From NCBI GenBank assembly GCA_003707065.3, contig PPXM03000002.1, positions 1,240,001 through 1,304,000 on the forward strand: a stretch of DNA of 64,000 bases. Reading direction: 5' to 3'. A program made the position numbers and the translations under genes. A model generated the notes under the pieces. That model did not search any database. It saw only the letters and a list, made by a program, of their open reading frames with translations, and was not told the origin of the DNA. The DNA comes from Trigonopsis variabilis (lineage: Eukaryota; Ascomycota; Trigonopsidomycetes; Trigonopsidales; Trigonopsidaceae). Numbering within the stretch: position 1 is the first letter of the stretch; each line of letters begins with the position of its first letter. Positions 11,754 through 23,062 of the stretch are shown here, one piece after another.

Positions 11754-13961
11754 CTATGGATCTTCGCTAGGTTCTGGAAATTGACCCACGGGTAATAGCT
11801 GGAGGAAATCAAAATCAAATTCGCTCACACTTCTGTAAGGTGGCATCTCATCGGTCATGGGAAGCTCTGAATCGATGGTAGATTGCATCATCGCCAAGTC
11901 ATAGTATGCTCCCGAAGGACTAAAAGAAACAGGCTCTTCTTCGAAATAAGGCTGTTCGAGAGTGATTGGAAAGTCAATTGGTTGAGAAGTGGGTGCTGAC
12001 GTTTGCATAAGAGCGAACTGTGCATGGGCCATTGCGAGGGCTTGCGCTTGTGTTTGAATGTGTTCTTGTGCTTGAGCTAGCGCATGTGTCTCAGCCTGGG
12101 TTCGGCCCTGGGCTAGGATCTGAGCTTGAGCTTGAACCTGAGCTTCCGCATGGTTATGACCCTGGATCTGAGTCATTGTTCCTACCCTCGCTCTGATCGC
12201 CGCGGCAGCTTCCATCTCTGCTACCTCACGACTACCAGGCGCGCCTTGGCGTAAACCATAAGCTTCAATTTGGTGAGGTGCAGCCTGAGATTGAACTTCG
12301 GAGTCCCAGTAGAAGCGGGACTGCATATCAGAAAGATTCATGGCCTCATTAAATCCACTGCAGAACGAAAGCGACCGGTGATGAATATCAAAAGGTCTAC
12401 TAGTCTCAACTATAGCTTCGTGATCGTGGCCAAGATAAGATTGATTGGCATCAGATTCACGTTTGAGAGAGTTTGCTATTGGACCTGACACTGTGGCAGT
12501 CGGAGTCAAGGGTGTCACTGAGGAGGTAGAGACGGAAGCAGACTCACTGGACAGTCCCGAGGAACTAGATGCGCTCGAGTAGACAGGAGATAGCTTGAAG
12601 CTTACCAACCCGTCAGTGCCATTACTGCGAGCATAGGACGTAGAAGTAGATGCTCTGCGAAGGGCTGGTCGGGCTCTAGGGCTCTTGAGATTCCCAGCCT
12701 CATCACGAGGATATGCAACAAGGGAAGTTAATGTTGTGCGGACTGGGATGCTATGTCCATTGTCAATAGATGCTCTCTTTGCAGACTTAGATGAGAGATC
12801 GGGAGAAAGCCTTTTAATCGAGAAGTCGGTCCTGAGTTGTCAGTCGTGAATGGGCAAAAAAAAAACTTACTTGAAAACAAAAGAGTTTCTATCAGAAGGG
12901 CGCTTTCGTGATCTACTTGCGGGAGGATCGGATATTGGTGGTGCAGAGCCTGTGGCAGGGGATTGAGAAGTAGAGAAGACCTGAGGGGTTAATAAGCGAC
13001 ACTAGACTTCCTACTCACGATCCTCGAAAATGGTTGAGAGGACTGTCTCGAAGAGGGTGTATCAGGAATAGGACTAGAGACCGCAGAAGAAGAATTGATA
13101 GAAGTAGACGAAATAGGAATAGAGGTTGGAGCAGCGTGCGTAGGGACACCAGGATTCAGAGGACCAAACACAGGTACAATTTGAGGTCCATTGGGCATAG
13201 GACTCGAGAAGGAAGGGCCTCTACTCTCATTTCCTTGTCTTACGATCTGATCAGACTGAAAACTTGGCTGTCCGACCTGGGCAGGAGGAGAAGGGTGCGT
13301 GAGTGCAGCTGGTGGGGCAGTCTGTGCAGGCATTCTCCTTGGTCTTGCAACCTCAGCATTTGAGATCGTTATCGGCTCATTATCCATTGGGTATCCGAGG
13401 GAATCAGCAGCAGCTTCGTTCGGAAATTCGAGACGAAATCTATCATTAACAACTATTCAAATCTTTCAAGTCGGGGACATAGTTGACCCTTCTCATAGAG
13501 GTAACCTGATTCCCAGACAGAGGACAAAACTCACTTTTCAGCCAAATCATGCACGGTTTTATTAACAAAGCGATATCTAAATTATTAATGAATATTAACA
13601 AGGATAGTCTTTAATATTTATCGAGTATATTGAGGGGAGTTTTGTCTCACTTTCCCAAAAAGAGCGAAACCGCAACACCCCCTTCGCAAAAGAGCTATGC
13701 GACCAAAAAGGCGGACAAGAGCAAATTTTCTCAGTCGAGACTTACTTTGGATCGGCTAGAATGCGAGGCCAATCTTGCCCATGCTAAAATGGTTAATAAA
13801 TTCCTATGAACGAAAGCGCAATTGAATCGCAAACCAATCCAAGCGGCCTCCAAGTCAGGAGAGATCCCTACCTTTTGGCAAGCTGATAGTAAGTCATAGG
13901 TCTCTTTGATTGTCCATGAGCACTCAGCAGCTTTTGTAGTAGTTATAGAAGTACCATTCAT
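11754..13961 (-). CDS. Telobox (Myb-type) DNA-binding protein, TRF/Tay1/Teb1-like
   Basis: Six exons: 13961-13872, 13783-13746, 13576-13535, 13439-13019, 12980-12871 and 12831-11754, total 592 residues. Joining the first four rebuilds one Myb/telobox domain, residues 16-64: CSWTIKETYDLLSACQKHG, QDWPRILADPKYRFVNKT, then VHDLAEKFRLEFP. The spacing W-x(n)-HGxxWxxILxDPxYxFxNxT matches telobox proteins, which bind double-stranded telomeric repeats or related promoter sites. The recognition helix reads VHDLAEKFR where classical teloboxes have VDLKDKxR. The rest is disordered, Pro/Ser-rich, with a basic RKRPSDR patch near residue 222, an Ala/Gln-rich segment (about 451-510) and an acidic aromatic tail (EFDFDFLQLLP) resembling activation regions. 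The introns are 88, 169, 95, 38 and 39 nt. Confidence 0.85.
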
Positions 13962-16767
13962 AACCTCTGGTAATATCCAGGACAATCAAAACCACCAGAC
14001 AGCGTTTTGAGGTGAGAAGAAGGGTTGCAGTCTTATCACTAGTGGCCGGGGGACCGTTCCGAATGCACGGCTCGAATGAGACCATGGGTGCACGAATTTT
14101 AGTGTTACACTCGACAGAATCGGTAGTTAGGTTTAAAAAGAATCTCGTTTGTCATTTAGTTTTGTAAGTAATTACAGAAAATTATAACACAGCTATTATT
14201 TGAGTCATTCTAGATATTTCTTGTTTCCACCATTGTCCTTTCTGGGGTCCCATGCTCATTCTTGTAATTCGCACTTTCTGATATCCCCCTCCTTAGTGAT
14301 GCATCAAGATAGGTGTCAAAGCTCTTGGCTAAAATCCATGTAAACTTTAAGTTTCCGATCTCTTTGGGCAAAAAAAAATATTTCGACCATACATTTGAGG
14401 CAAAAGCTCACTTGTAATCTTTTTTTTTCTTTCTAAATGGGACTAGCTGCGGAGCAGTTTTGGTGGAGTATGGCTGTGATTGGCTCTTATTATCCGGGAC
14501 CGCAACATGTAAGGCTAACGCTCCAGAGCACTCCCAAGCGAGGCAGATAAGACCAGTCTATGCTTGATGAGGAGGCCTATTTGTGAAAAAGCTTACCGAT
14601 GAAGCTGATGTTTTCGTATATATATTTATTCTCTGGGCTTCTTAGTCCTTTCTCCACTTTTTCTGCGCTATCTTATTCCCGGAGGGTCTTAAATATTCGT
14701 CATGTCCGATCATGAAATTTGCGCCGAAAAGTTTCATTGTTCTAAGCCAAGTACAGACTCTTCGTACATTATGGCCCCAAGCTCATGTGCAAAACCTTGA
14801 CCGGTAACAATATGTACGGGACATAAGTCTATCGCCAAAAAGAGAATGATCTCTGTCTATTTAGCTCAAAAGGGAGCTGGCAGCCTAACATCTCTGGAAA
14901 TTTGGTTTCTCTTTTGCCGTTCTGGTTTCATCGGTCTCACCAGTATCGGCGCTGCAATATTGTCATATCGTATTAGTAGCGTCTCGCGTTTTGCTGCCGA
15001 TGACAGACTTGGAAATAATAACCTAACGAGGCTGCCTCTTACCAGATCGGCAGAAGTTCGTTTCGTCTGCTCATGTCGCGTCATCCCTTTCCAGTTCGAC
15101 TCCACTTGCAAAGTCCCTTTATGGTGAATACTTAGTCTTGAAACATGAGATGAGCTTCTTGATCTTGGCATAGTTAGCTGGCACAGCCTCTGTCGACGTC
15201 ACTATGATTAAAAGACGCAAATGATCTTACCATTAGCTAAACAAAAATACAAGTGCGAAAACGTCTCAGATCCAATATTAACCAGTTGTCGCTTCCAATC
15301 TTTTTATAAATTAAATCGGCAAGCTTCAACTAGAATATCCAAGCAGATTATCCCTCGCTAAGGGCTACTTTCGGTCAAGTCCGTAAGAAATTGTGACTCC
15401 AACTTTTAGTGCACTTATTATCTATCGATTTCGCCGATCGATCAGATCATGCCCAACTAGTGATTGTTAAATACGATCCTAATCCATTTTCCAGTCAGAT
15501 TTTAATGCTGATTCACGTTGATAAGTCCAACGCAGTTGACATTGGTGCAGTACGTACACGGTGGTTTCGCTCGCCGGTGTCGGTCAACTTGTGGAGTGGT
15601 GCACTCACCACCTGTAATGCCACATGCCAGTTTATGAAGAAATCGGAGATATAAATCGGAGATATACGGGCAAATTCATAAGATTCACCTATCTAAAGTT
15701 TCTTTAAAGCAAGAAAATTCTACAACTAGAGGAGCTCTTCAAGTTATCGCCTAATGCCTCCTTATCGGTTGCGATATGGCGTGTTTCGGTAAATGCTTAT
15801 ACCATAATAGATCCAAAATATCTCTTATCTCCGGCGGCACAAGCTGTAGTTGGACCGTTATCGGCGTCCATGTGATTTTCATGGCTACAAAGAAGGCTTC
15901 TACGAGTATTATTGATATGCACCGCATATAACCTTTCATCAGAATAATGGGCAGACTTTCAGCTTTACACTCAACAATAAACGCTCTCGACTATGTCGAT
16001 TTGGTTGTCGAAAACTCTGCCTCAACGCCTGCCTTTTGCAATGCTCTTCTAATTCTGGTAGTGCAAAAAGACGAATGTTCACAATTTGAAGCCATCTGAA
16101 GCTAGACGTTCTCATTGGAGCTCTTATCAGACTTTGCCGCGTGACCATCCAGAAAGATCAACGGCGGTTACTTGGCTGCATCGGACCGTTCTATGTGGTC
16201 TTATTAGTTAAAAATCTCCCCTCCTTCGGGCAAACCTGGGCTTAATAAGCGGATTGTCTCTTAAAGAGTCAGTCAGTATCCTATCAACGAACGAACACTC
16301 CTTCTCTATCCAAGTCGTTATATTTAATACGTATCGAGGTAGACTGTCTTTCTAATTTATCCAACAGTCTGGTCTTCAGGATAGTAAGAACACGGGTGAA
16401 GTTGTAAATACCGTCGCAAATAGATAATAACATAATTTGATAGAGTATGACCATTGAGTCTTATCGTCTGTCCAGAATTACAGAAAAACTTCAAGCATTT
16501 CATCGGAAGCTGTTTTAACCGCAATATCGGAGGCATTTAGGTGGAGTCAATGTAAAAGCTAGAATGATCCGTGCAGTCAAGTATGATGAGCATTCGGTCG
16601 TAAATTGAATTAAGACAGTCGGGCAACTTTACTGCTATGGATGAGTATAGAAGATTATAAGAGATGATATAGTGAAACCAAGCGCCTCGCCAAGATCATT
16701 GTAAGGCGTCTTCCTGGAAGTACTTTTTCTGTAACGATGCCTTCGAAGTGAGCATGAGCCACCTGCA
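13962..16767. other. Gene-poor region, 2.8 kb
   Basis: The longest stretch without a gene I can defend. Opposed open frames of 93 (plus, 14846-15127) and 101 codons (minus, 14866-15171) overlap almost completely, so at most one could be real, and neither shows a domain. Minus-strand frames at 15751-15939 and 15939-16148 abut, but I could not join them across a plausible intron. Oligo-T runs and AT-rich tracts are frequent around 14380-14430. It probably combines the telobox-gene promoter, the promoter of the gene starting at 16768 and unknown sequence. Confidence 0.45.
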
Positions 16768-17807
16768 ATGAGCGACGATGAGGACGAGATACTTCGACAA
16801 ATGATTGAAGCTGAGGCGAAGAAAGATAAGAAAAATCAAAAAGAGTATGAATTGCTACTTCCTCCGAGAAACTATTCATCGTTCTTGTAAGTCTTCCTCG
16901 GCCTATACTGATGGCTAATGTTAGTTCGAAACCTAAACCGAGAGCAAAACCGGACCCTCGATTTTTGAAAAATATTGTTAAACAGGTTAACTCCCATAAC
17001 TCGGTGGTGATTGCACAGCAAGAATTGCGCAAAGATGCTACTTCACCTTATACGAGCTCTAGCAAGCTGTCCCATCAGACCCTCGAGAGGATGGAGAAAG
17101 AGCGACATAAGATCACTGCTAGGCAGCTTCTTCAATCACACAGCCAGAGATCAAAGGCAGACCAAAAGAAAGAGCCCAAGAATGGCCTTACTGGCGATGA
17201 GGACGATCGTTCGCAGAGCGAAGGAAGGCAGCGGCCGAGAAATTATGACGATCATTACGATAGATATAGGCACAAGATTGTTGATTTAGAGAGAGCGCGA
17301 GGTACCACGAATGGTAGAGAAAAATCAAGAGGAAATCGTCCGTCCAGTGATGACGACTCTAAGAATTCCAGACACCGATTTCCAAATCCCATAGGACGCC
17401 AAGAAGAGCGCAGAGAACAGCCACACTCAAGTGATAGAAACCATTGGTCTAATCGTCGGCACTCTCGATCAAACTCTCCAGCTGGGCGCTATCGTCACAG
17501 AGAAAAAAATAAAGATCTTTGCTTTCCCGACAACCGAGGTAGAGCAAAAAAGGATCACAGGAATAAATCACATGTTGAAATCGAGCGATCAAGTCCCGGT
17601 ATTTCCTCTCAGAGGGCTCTGTCTCAGACATCAAACTACAAACTTGGGTGCTCCGACGAATCATCAGATTCTGATATTATAGGACCTCTACCACCGGCGA
17701 GAGGACGAGGGCGGACACATGCTTTTGGTTCATATTCACATATTGACGAGCACTTCGAGCAGCACTATCGACCTGAAAATGACAGGAACTCATCTGCCGA
17801 TACATGA
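16768..17807 (+). CDS. Basic, Ser/Arg-rich nuclear-type protein of unknown function
   Basis: Two exons, 16768-16886 and 16925-17807 (38-nt intron, GTAAGT...TTAG), give 333 residues. The protein starts with an acidic head (MSDDEDEILRQMIEAEAKKD), then a segment ending in KPKPRAKPDPRFLKNIVKQV that looks folded or helix-forming, then about 180 residues rich in Arg, Ser, Asp and His with many RS, SR and RH pairs. The C terminus has a distinct motif, SDSDIIGPLPPARGRGR followed by HIDEHFEQHYRP. I have seen similar IGPxPP-RGRG ends in uncharacterised eukaryotic nuclear proteins but cannot give a name. Splicing or RNA processing would fit the composition. The next gene begins 178 bp downstream on the same strand. 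Confidence 0.75.
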
Positions 17808-17985
17808 ATAACTGAGGATTTAAGACCAATGACTTCGTCTACAAGATATTCTTTATATTTTATATCGTGTATCTGATAGGCCGGTCTAATCGATATGTAC
17901 CATTAGACATACAAATATTCTTCTTTTCTGGTCCGTGTCACCTGGTGTTTGGCGTTACATACTAATATTGTTTACCTTGCTACAA

Positions 17986-19124
17986 ATGACCTCACTCATG
18001 ACGACTCTCGCCATGGATCATTTGGCCATTCCAGAGAAGGTCTTGGATCTGGAAAGAAAGATAGAGCTGCTCAAACAGTCTGAAGATATTTCTGAGATCG
18101 AGGCTGAGATAAAGGAACACCCTAGGTGGGTCCAAGAAAGTCTCAAGGAGTACAAGGTATGGTCACTATAACTAGATCATAGTAACATGGAGAATTTATA
18201 TGAGCGTCTAAAGTTCTCCTATCTTGAGCAAAAGGCCAAGGAGCAGTTTCTGCGTGATATACTTGGGGATCCCCCTAAGACCTATACTCAGGATGAGATT
18301 GATGAACATGAGAAAAGAAACGAACAACTAAAGAAGGAGTTGAAAGCCAAGAAAACAGATATATATAAAATGGAGGAAGATGCTTCCAAGCAAATCCAGT
18401 CTTTTTGTTCGGGTAAATTTTCTAGTCTTGACAAAATACTAACAGACAAGATTATGATATCTTGTTAGAATCACTCAAGGAGATTGAGGACAAGAAGGCT
18501 GAGAACAAGGCATTAGAAGAAGAGATCAAGACCCTAGAAGATCAAATTCTTTCCCAGAGCAATCCAGAATCTTCATGTAAAGATCCACAGTTAGCTGATA
18601 TGGATGAGCTCGAACTCTCCGCTTTACTGGAAGAACGAAATAAAGAGCTCCAAGGTATATACGAGGATAAGGTTGGCCTTGAACAAGAGTTAGCGATTCT
18701 TAAGACGAAGGTTTCTAGTATAGACCAAGAGCTTGAACGTCTGTCATCCGAATATCCAGACCAAGAATTGACAACGAGTTCTCTTGAAGACTATGAAAAA
18801 AAGATGTTCTTGGAGCAACAGAAAGGTCATGATCAAGGACAAACCTTACAGAAAACAATTGATCTGCTCAAAGAAATTTCAAACTCGAATATCAAATCTA
18901 TAGATGATAATCAGATCTCACTTGTGATGACTTCTCCTTCGGGAGCTTCGGCTGATATTATGATGGAACTTGACTGTGACCGTCAGATATCCACATTGGT
19001 GATCTCTTCTCTTTTCCCGAATCCTAAATCGCGTAATTTGCAATCGTTGAGTCAGCAAGCACTGCATCATTCCAGGAAACCGTCGGCATGTCTGGCATAT
19101 CTGATGTTCCTAATCGAGCATTGA
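17986..19124 (+). CDS. Sos7-like kinetochore coiled-coil protein
   Basis: Sos7 (Kre28/ZWINT counterpart) pairs with Spc7/KNL1 at the outer kinetochore. Exons 17986-18156, 18193-18412 and 18451-19124 give about 354 residues. The diagnostic block spans the first splice: ESLKEYK-NLYERLKFSYLEQ, then KAKEQFLRDILGDPP, which keeps the family's KLKFxYLEQxxKExFLRxIxxDPP register only if a 36-nt intron ending GGAG is used. The second intron is 38 nt. Long heptad-rich helices follow (about residues 95-280), then a small C-terminal region. The extreme C terminus (about the last 45 residues, HSRKPSACLAYLMFLIEH) looks unlike a normal end, so the last intron or stop may be misplaced. Start could also be the ATG at 17998. 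Confidence 0.72.
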
Positions 19125-19500
19125 AGCGACAGACGAATCCAGCTATACTATAATTATCTACTATCCTGTAGGAAAATACAATTACCTCGGAGGCGCTGAA
19201 GTTGTCATACTGCGTACCATCTGGACGCCACACCTTGATGGTCTTTTCGCTGTGCTTTTTTTTGCGATGTCTGTTTGAGCCATCCAAGAGGAAATGTAAT
19301 AATGAGAACTACCCAAGACGGTGCATTTTGTGAGTATCTGATGCATATAGATGTATTCTTTCGTAATCTCCAAGCTGTTCATTTCTGCAATTTCAATGGT
19401 GCTGAGGCAATAGAAAGTCTAAAATCGTACTTATAATTCGAGGGAACGGCTCAAAACGACCAAGGACACTTCAATGTATCAATATATTACTGTACAGTTT
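19125..19500. other. Spacer with an unresolved minus-strand small-gene candidate
   Basis: Between the Sos7-like gene and pantothenate kinase, which are convergent. On the minus strand an ATG at 19382 opens MNSLEITKEYIYMHQILTK and a later segment in another frame reads EKTIKVWRPDGTQYDNFSASE. With one or two introns these could form a small protein of roughly 60-90 residues, but I could not find a unique splice pattern or a family, and the region may simply be two overlapping 3' UTRs. Confidence 0.3.
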
Positions 19501-20766
19501 CTATGATTTCAGTTTTTCCATTTGGTTCCGGAGAGCCTGAAGATCGTCTTGGCTCCCCCATCTGCCCCAACCGGAAGGTTGATGACGAAGGAAGGCTCCA
19601 ACAGCACCAAGATAGCCTTCGTGGCGGAGAAAATAAGCTTGCTTCTCTCCTTGAGACCAAAAATTGATAGCATAAGACAAGGTATGCATGATTTGCGGGT
19701 GCCCACATATATACGATCCTCCAAAGTAAATATGCTCTAGGTTGAAACGCTGGGCTTGCAGGTAAGCTATCTGCCCGATATTGTTTGAGACAGCAAAAAG
19801 AAGGCTCTTTGAAATATCTTCGGGTTTGAAGATTGGGCGGCCGTTCGAATCCTTATTGGCTTGGTCCCGATATGATTTCTTGAAGACTTTACCAAACGTA
19901 CTTGCAATGGCAGTAGGTTTTAGTCCAAGGGACTTTATATCTCTTCCGTTTATCTCGGTACCGTAGATGTCACCAACCATCAAATCGACATTAGTATTGT
20001 CCCCTGCATCTGCTAGTTCTAACATTTCATCAAACGATTTGGCATCAGTAAGAATAGATAGCAAACCCCACAACGTCCCACCACCAAGCGTCGTTCCCCC
20101 AATGCGTTTAAACTGATGAGGCCCGTCGACCTTAATCATACTTACTCCTGACCCAATATTGACCAGAAGATAAGGATAGATATCCCGCGTGATGGGCATG
20201 GCATCATCAACAAAAGCCATTGGATGATCTGGAGTATATGTGAAGACTTCCTGAGGGATTTCGGTGATAAAAAAGTCCAGCCCTTCAATTAAACAGCACA
20301 TTTCATCTTCCCGTTCGATTTGAACTCCCAGTTCTTTACCTAACTTCTCAAAATATAAATAAGCGCCTCCACCGGTGGCCATGACATGAGTGACTGAATC
20401 ATTATCGGAGGAATTCTCGTGAGAACCAATGATGTTCTTCAAATACTTTATACATTCATCAATATTCTCGGTTTCAAACCGAACAAAGTTCAGCCTTCCT
20501 CCAATTCGGTTCCCATCCCGAGTGAAATAAACCACTTTGGTTAATGACCCCCCAATATCCACAGCAATATGTGACACTCGCGCTGTATGATGTGGTAAGG
20601 CTATTTCCCATGGAATATCTCGTCTATTATCTTCTTCACCGCCCCCGTTCCTGTCCGCTTCACTCACTGATGAACGTGGGGAGCTGTTATCAATTATAAA
20701 CGCTCCTTCGGCATTGATTTGAACCGCTCCAGGATTCAATATCTTGGAATCTATACCTCCTGCCAT
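19501..20766 (-). CDS. Pantothenate kinase (type II, eukaryotic)
   Basis: Phosphorylates pantothenate with ATP, the first and usually rate-setting step of coenzyme A synthesis. Intronless, 421 residues from ATG at 20766; the frame stays open 11 codons upstream without another ATG. The type II (acetate/sugar kinase fold) nucleotide site is visible as HIAVDIGGSLTKVVYF, with later motifs VMATGGGAYLYF, LLVNIGSGVSMIKV and IGGTTLGGGTLWGL, and a C-terminal adenosine-site region HIYFGGSYICGHP. Length and motif order match the fungal enzymes (Cab1). Activity is normally feedback-inhibited by acyl-CoA; nothing here contradicts that. Confidence 0.95.
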   Translation of the reverse strand: MAGGIDSKILNPGAVQINAEGAFIIDNSSPRSSVSEADRNGGGEEDNRRDIPWEIALPHHTARVSHIAVDIGGSLTKVVYFTRDGNRIGGRLNFVRFETENIDECIKYLKNIIGSHENSSDNDSVTHVMATGGGAYLYFEKLGKELGVQIEREDEMCCLIEGLDFFITEIPQEVFTYTPDHPMAFVDDAMPITRDIYPYLLVNIGSGVSMIKVDGPHQFKRIGGTTLGGGTLWGLLSILTDAKSFDEMLELADAGDNTNVDLMVGDIYGTEINGRDIKSLGLKPTAIASTFGKVFKKSYRDQANKDSNGRPIFKPEDISKSLLFAVSNNIGQIAYLQAQRFNLEHIYFGGSYICGHPQIMHTLSYAINFWSQGEKQAYFLRHEGYLGAVGAFLRHQPSGWGRWGSQDDLQALRNQMEKLKS

Positions 20767-21655
20767 TCTATATGTCTTCCATATGTATTGAGCTCCCAAT
20801 TATTCTTTCTTCTTGTCTTCAGGTCTTCCTATGATGACTAAACCCTGCCCCCAAAATTATCCACGTCCGCTACCGTATCGGTTCTCCGCAGAGCCGACCC
20901 CAGCAAATAAAAGCTTGTCCATATGTAAATCTGTAAACACAAAAACGTAGTGGAGCGATTAATTTTATAGCGGCTATACTACATTTTACAATGTTTTGAT
21001 GGTATCTTAGTCGAATATTTGTCTGTCAGATTTCTGTATACGGCATTCTTCCTACCGTCCTTTAACCGGCCCGGCGTGGAGCTGTTGGGATGATAGACTG
21101 GATCTTAAGATCAAAGACCACTTTCAAGCGCGACATCATGATTCTGAGCAATATAATTTAATCACGAGCAGTAAATCAATAGCAGAATGCTGTCTTACTC
21201 TTTCGTAACCTTTATCCGGCCTGTGCGTGATCCATCACATGCTATCAATCGTGGATGCATGTGAAAGCAATTACGACTTCTCGGATACCATACCAAAAAA
21301 AAAAAAGGAGAAAGGAGCGCAGTAGCTAATCAATTTATATTAAGCGATTCGGTGTAACAGGGCAACACAGAACGTGATGAAATTGGGGTGCGAGAGTCGA
21401 CCAGGGACTGCAAAGGCATAGACTTGATGTGTAAATGAGAGGTCATGGCAAGTGTTTTCTTTCAGATAGCCTCGTTAACTTGCTGATTTCACCTGATCGT
21501 ATATAAAGTAGCTCAACATCAGGAATTATACGCAATGGCTCTATACATTGAAAATGACTGGTTCTTCCCTTTAACTTGTTTCTGACGAAGAGCTGTAGCA
21601 GTTTCGTTGTAGCACTTCCTTTCTTCTTGGTAACGATTCAACTGACCTTTGCTCT
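20767..21655. other. Divergent promoter region, 0.9 kb
   Basis: Shared upstream region of pantothenate kinase (minus) and IPI3 (plus). An oligo-A run of about 13 lies near 21294-21306, and a TATA-like TATATAAAG lies at about 21501-21509, roughly 150 bp before the IPI3 start. No gene is visible. Confidence 0.5.
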
Positions 21656-23062
21656 ATGGAGGAGCTAGTGCTTTACTCATCTAAAAGCAAGCAAGGAGAA
21701 AAAATCAGTGAATCTGTTATCTCTGTGGTTGATTTGCATTCTTCGGCTCAAATTTGCTCGTTCAAACAAAGCTCATGTCCAGACCATGGACTTACTGCAA
21801 ACGTCTTCTGCTCATCGTCTTTGAAGAACAGTGAGAGCCCGACAACTTGCGTCAATGCTGGAATTGTTGCTTCTTTACAACAAGGGAAGGCCCTGATCCA
21901 TATCTATCGTTGGGATAAAGAAGCTATTTCTAGGAAAATTCCCATCCCAGAGGCTTTGTCTTGCTTGGAGTTATCGCATTCTGGACTTTGGCTTGCAGGT
22001 GGTGGCATCTCTGGTACTCTCTACTTATGGGAATGCAGCTCTGGGCAAATGGTCTTTGCCTCTCAAGTTCATTTCCAGCAGTTGACCAAAGTGTGCTTCT
22101 CCCTAGATGACGGCGTCCTGGTCTCCGGAGGCCATGATCAGCAAGTGTTCACATGGTCCTTGGTTAGTCTAATAGGCGGTCGAGGAGGAGATAGCGAGCC
22201 GGAGCCGGTCTGGAGATGGATAGATTTTGGTCTTGCTATCTCTGATCTCGCTCTTAGTGGTCTATCTACCAACGAAAGCCGAGCTTACATAGCATCCCGG
22301 GACCATAGCGTCCGAATATACGACATTCAATCTGGAAGACTTATTAACACTTTTAATTTTCCTTGTCCAGTTTCGAGCGTTGCGGTTGATGCTGCGGAGC
22401 GTTGTTTTTACGCAGGCTTGTCATCGGGCCAGATCCAGCAGGTCCACCTTTACCGACAAACCCCTCAGGGAGTTCAAGCTTGGAATCATGGAGAAATTGT
22501 CAATATCACAGGAACCGATGAGAACGTCGCAAAGACTTTTCTAGTCCAGCAATCAGAAATTTCCTGTTTAAGCCTTTCCTTTGATGGCTCACTGCTTGTT
22601 TCAGGTGACATTGAAGGCCAAGTTTCAGTGTGGGATACTATCAGCGGTCAGATCACACGGAAAATGAAGCCTCACCAAGGGCGTCCGATATCAAACGTCC
22701 TTGTCCTGACTAAGGGCTTACCCACAGAAAGACTGTTGATGACTGATGTATTGATGCCATTGAAAAGGACGTTAAATGTTGAGGCAGACCAGATTGGTCA
22801 TACTCTCAATTGGAAACTCCAAGGTGACGAGCCAGGTCAGGGTATTATAGGATTCGACAATGAAGCTGAAGAGAAGATGGTGAAAGAGGAATGGTTGGCT
22901 TTGTCCCGTGAAAGAGGGGAAGCTAGTCTGAAGGAAAAAGTGACCGATTTAGAAGGAGAGTTGGACAAAATGCACCAGCTCTACGAGTCTTTGAAAAAAG
23001 GCCATGAAGCCATGTATCAAACTTATGTCAAGACGATGTTTAAGAACCAAGATGTACAATAG
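21656..23062 (+). CDS. IPI3: WD-repeat pre-rRNA processing protein Ipi3/WDR18
   Basis: Ipi3 is part of the Rix1-Ipi1-Ipi3 complex that acts on pre-60S particles and ITS2 processing. Intronless, 468 residues. A seven-bladed propeller is suggested by repeated GH/WD-type strands: GLWLAGGGISGTLYLWE, GVLVSGGHDQQVFTW, RAYIASRDHSVRIYD and LLVSGDIEGQVSVWD. The C-terminal about 60 residues form a predicted helix/coiled coil (EKVTDLEGELDKMHQLYESL), which in the family mediates assembly with Rix1. Length and the C-terminal helix favour Ipi3 over other WD proteins. Confidence 0.85.
   Translation: MEELVLYSSKSKQGEKISESVISVVDLHSSAQICSFKQSSCPDHGLTANVFCSSSLKNSESPTTCVNAGIVASLQQGKALIHIYRWDKEAISRKIPIPEALSCLELSHSGLWLAGGGISGTLYLWECSSGQMVFASQVHFQQLTKVCFSLDDGVLVSGGHDQQVFTWSLVSLIGGRGGDSEPEPVWRWIDFGLAISDLALSGLSTNESRAYIASRDHSVRIYDIQSGRLINTFNFPCPVSSVAVDAAERCFYAGLSSGQIQQVHLYRQTPQGVQAWNHGEIVNITGTDENVAKTFLVQQSEISCLSLSFDGSLLVSGDIEGQVSVWDTISGQITRKMKPHQGRPISNVLVLTKGLPTERLLMTDVLMPLKRTLNVEADQIGHTLNWKLQGDEPGQGIIGFDNEAEEKMVKEEWLALSRERGEASLKEKVTDLEGELDKMHQLYESLKKGHEAMYQTYVKTMFKNQDVQ

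Noticed and set aside
14846-15171. Overlapping open frames on both strands (93 and 101 codons)
   Set aside because: Mutual overlap, no domains, no splice signals linking to further coding sequence.
15751-16148. Two abutting minus-strand frames suggestive of a split gene
   Set aside because: No donor/acceptor pair joins them in phase and the peptides match no family I know.
18097-18186. A 57-nt intron alternative (GTGGGT...CATAG) in the Sos7-like gene
   Set aside because: It keeps frame but deletes the WVQESLKEYK helix that fits the family pattern; the 36-nt intron preserves it.
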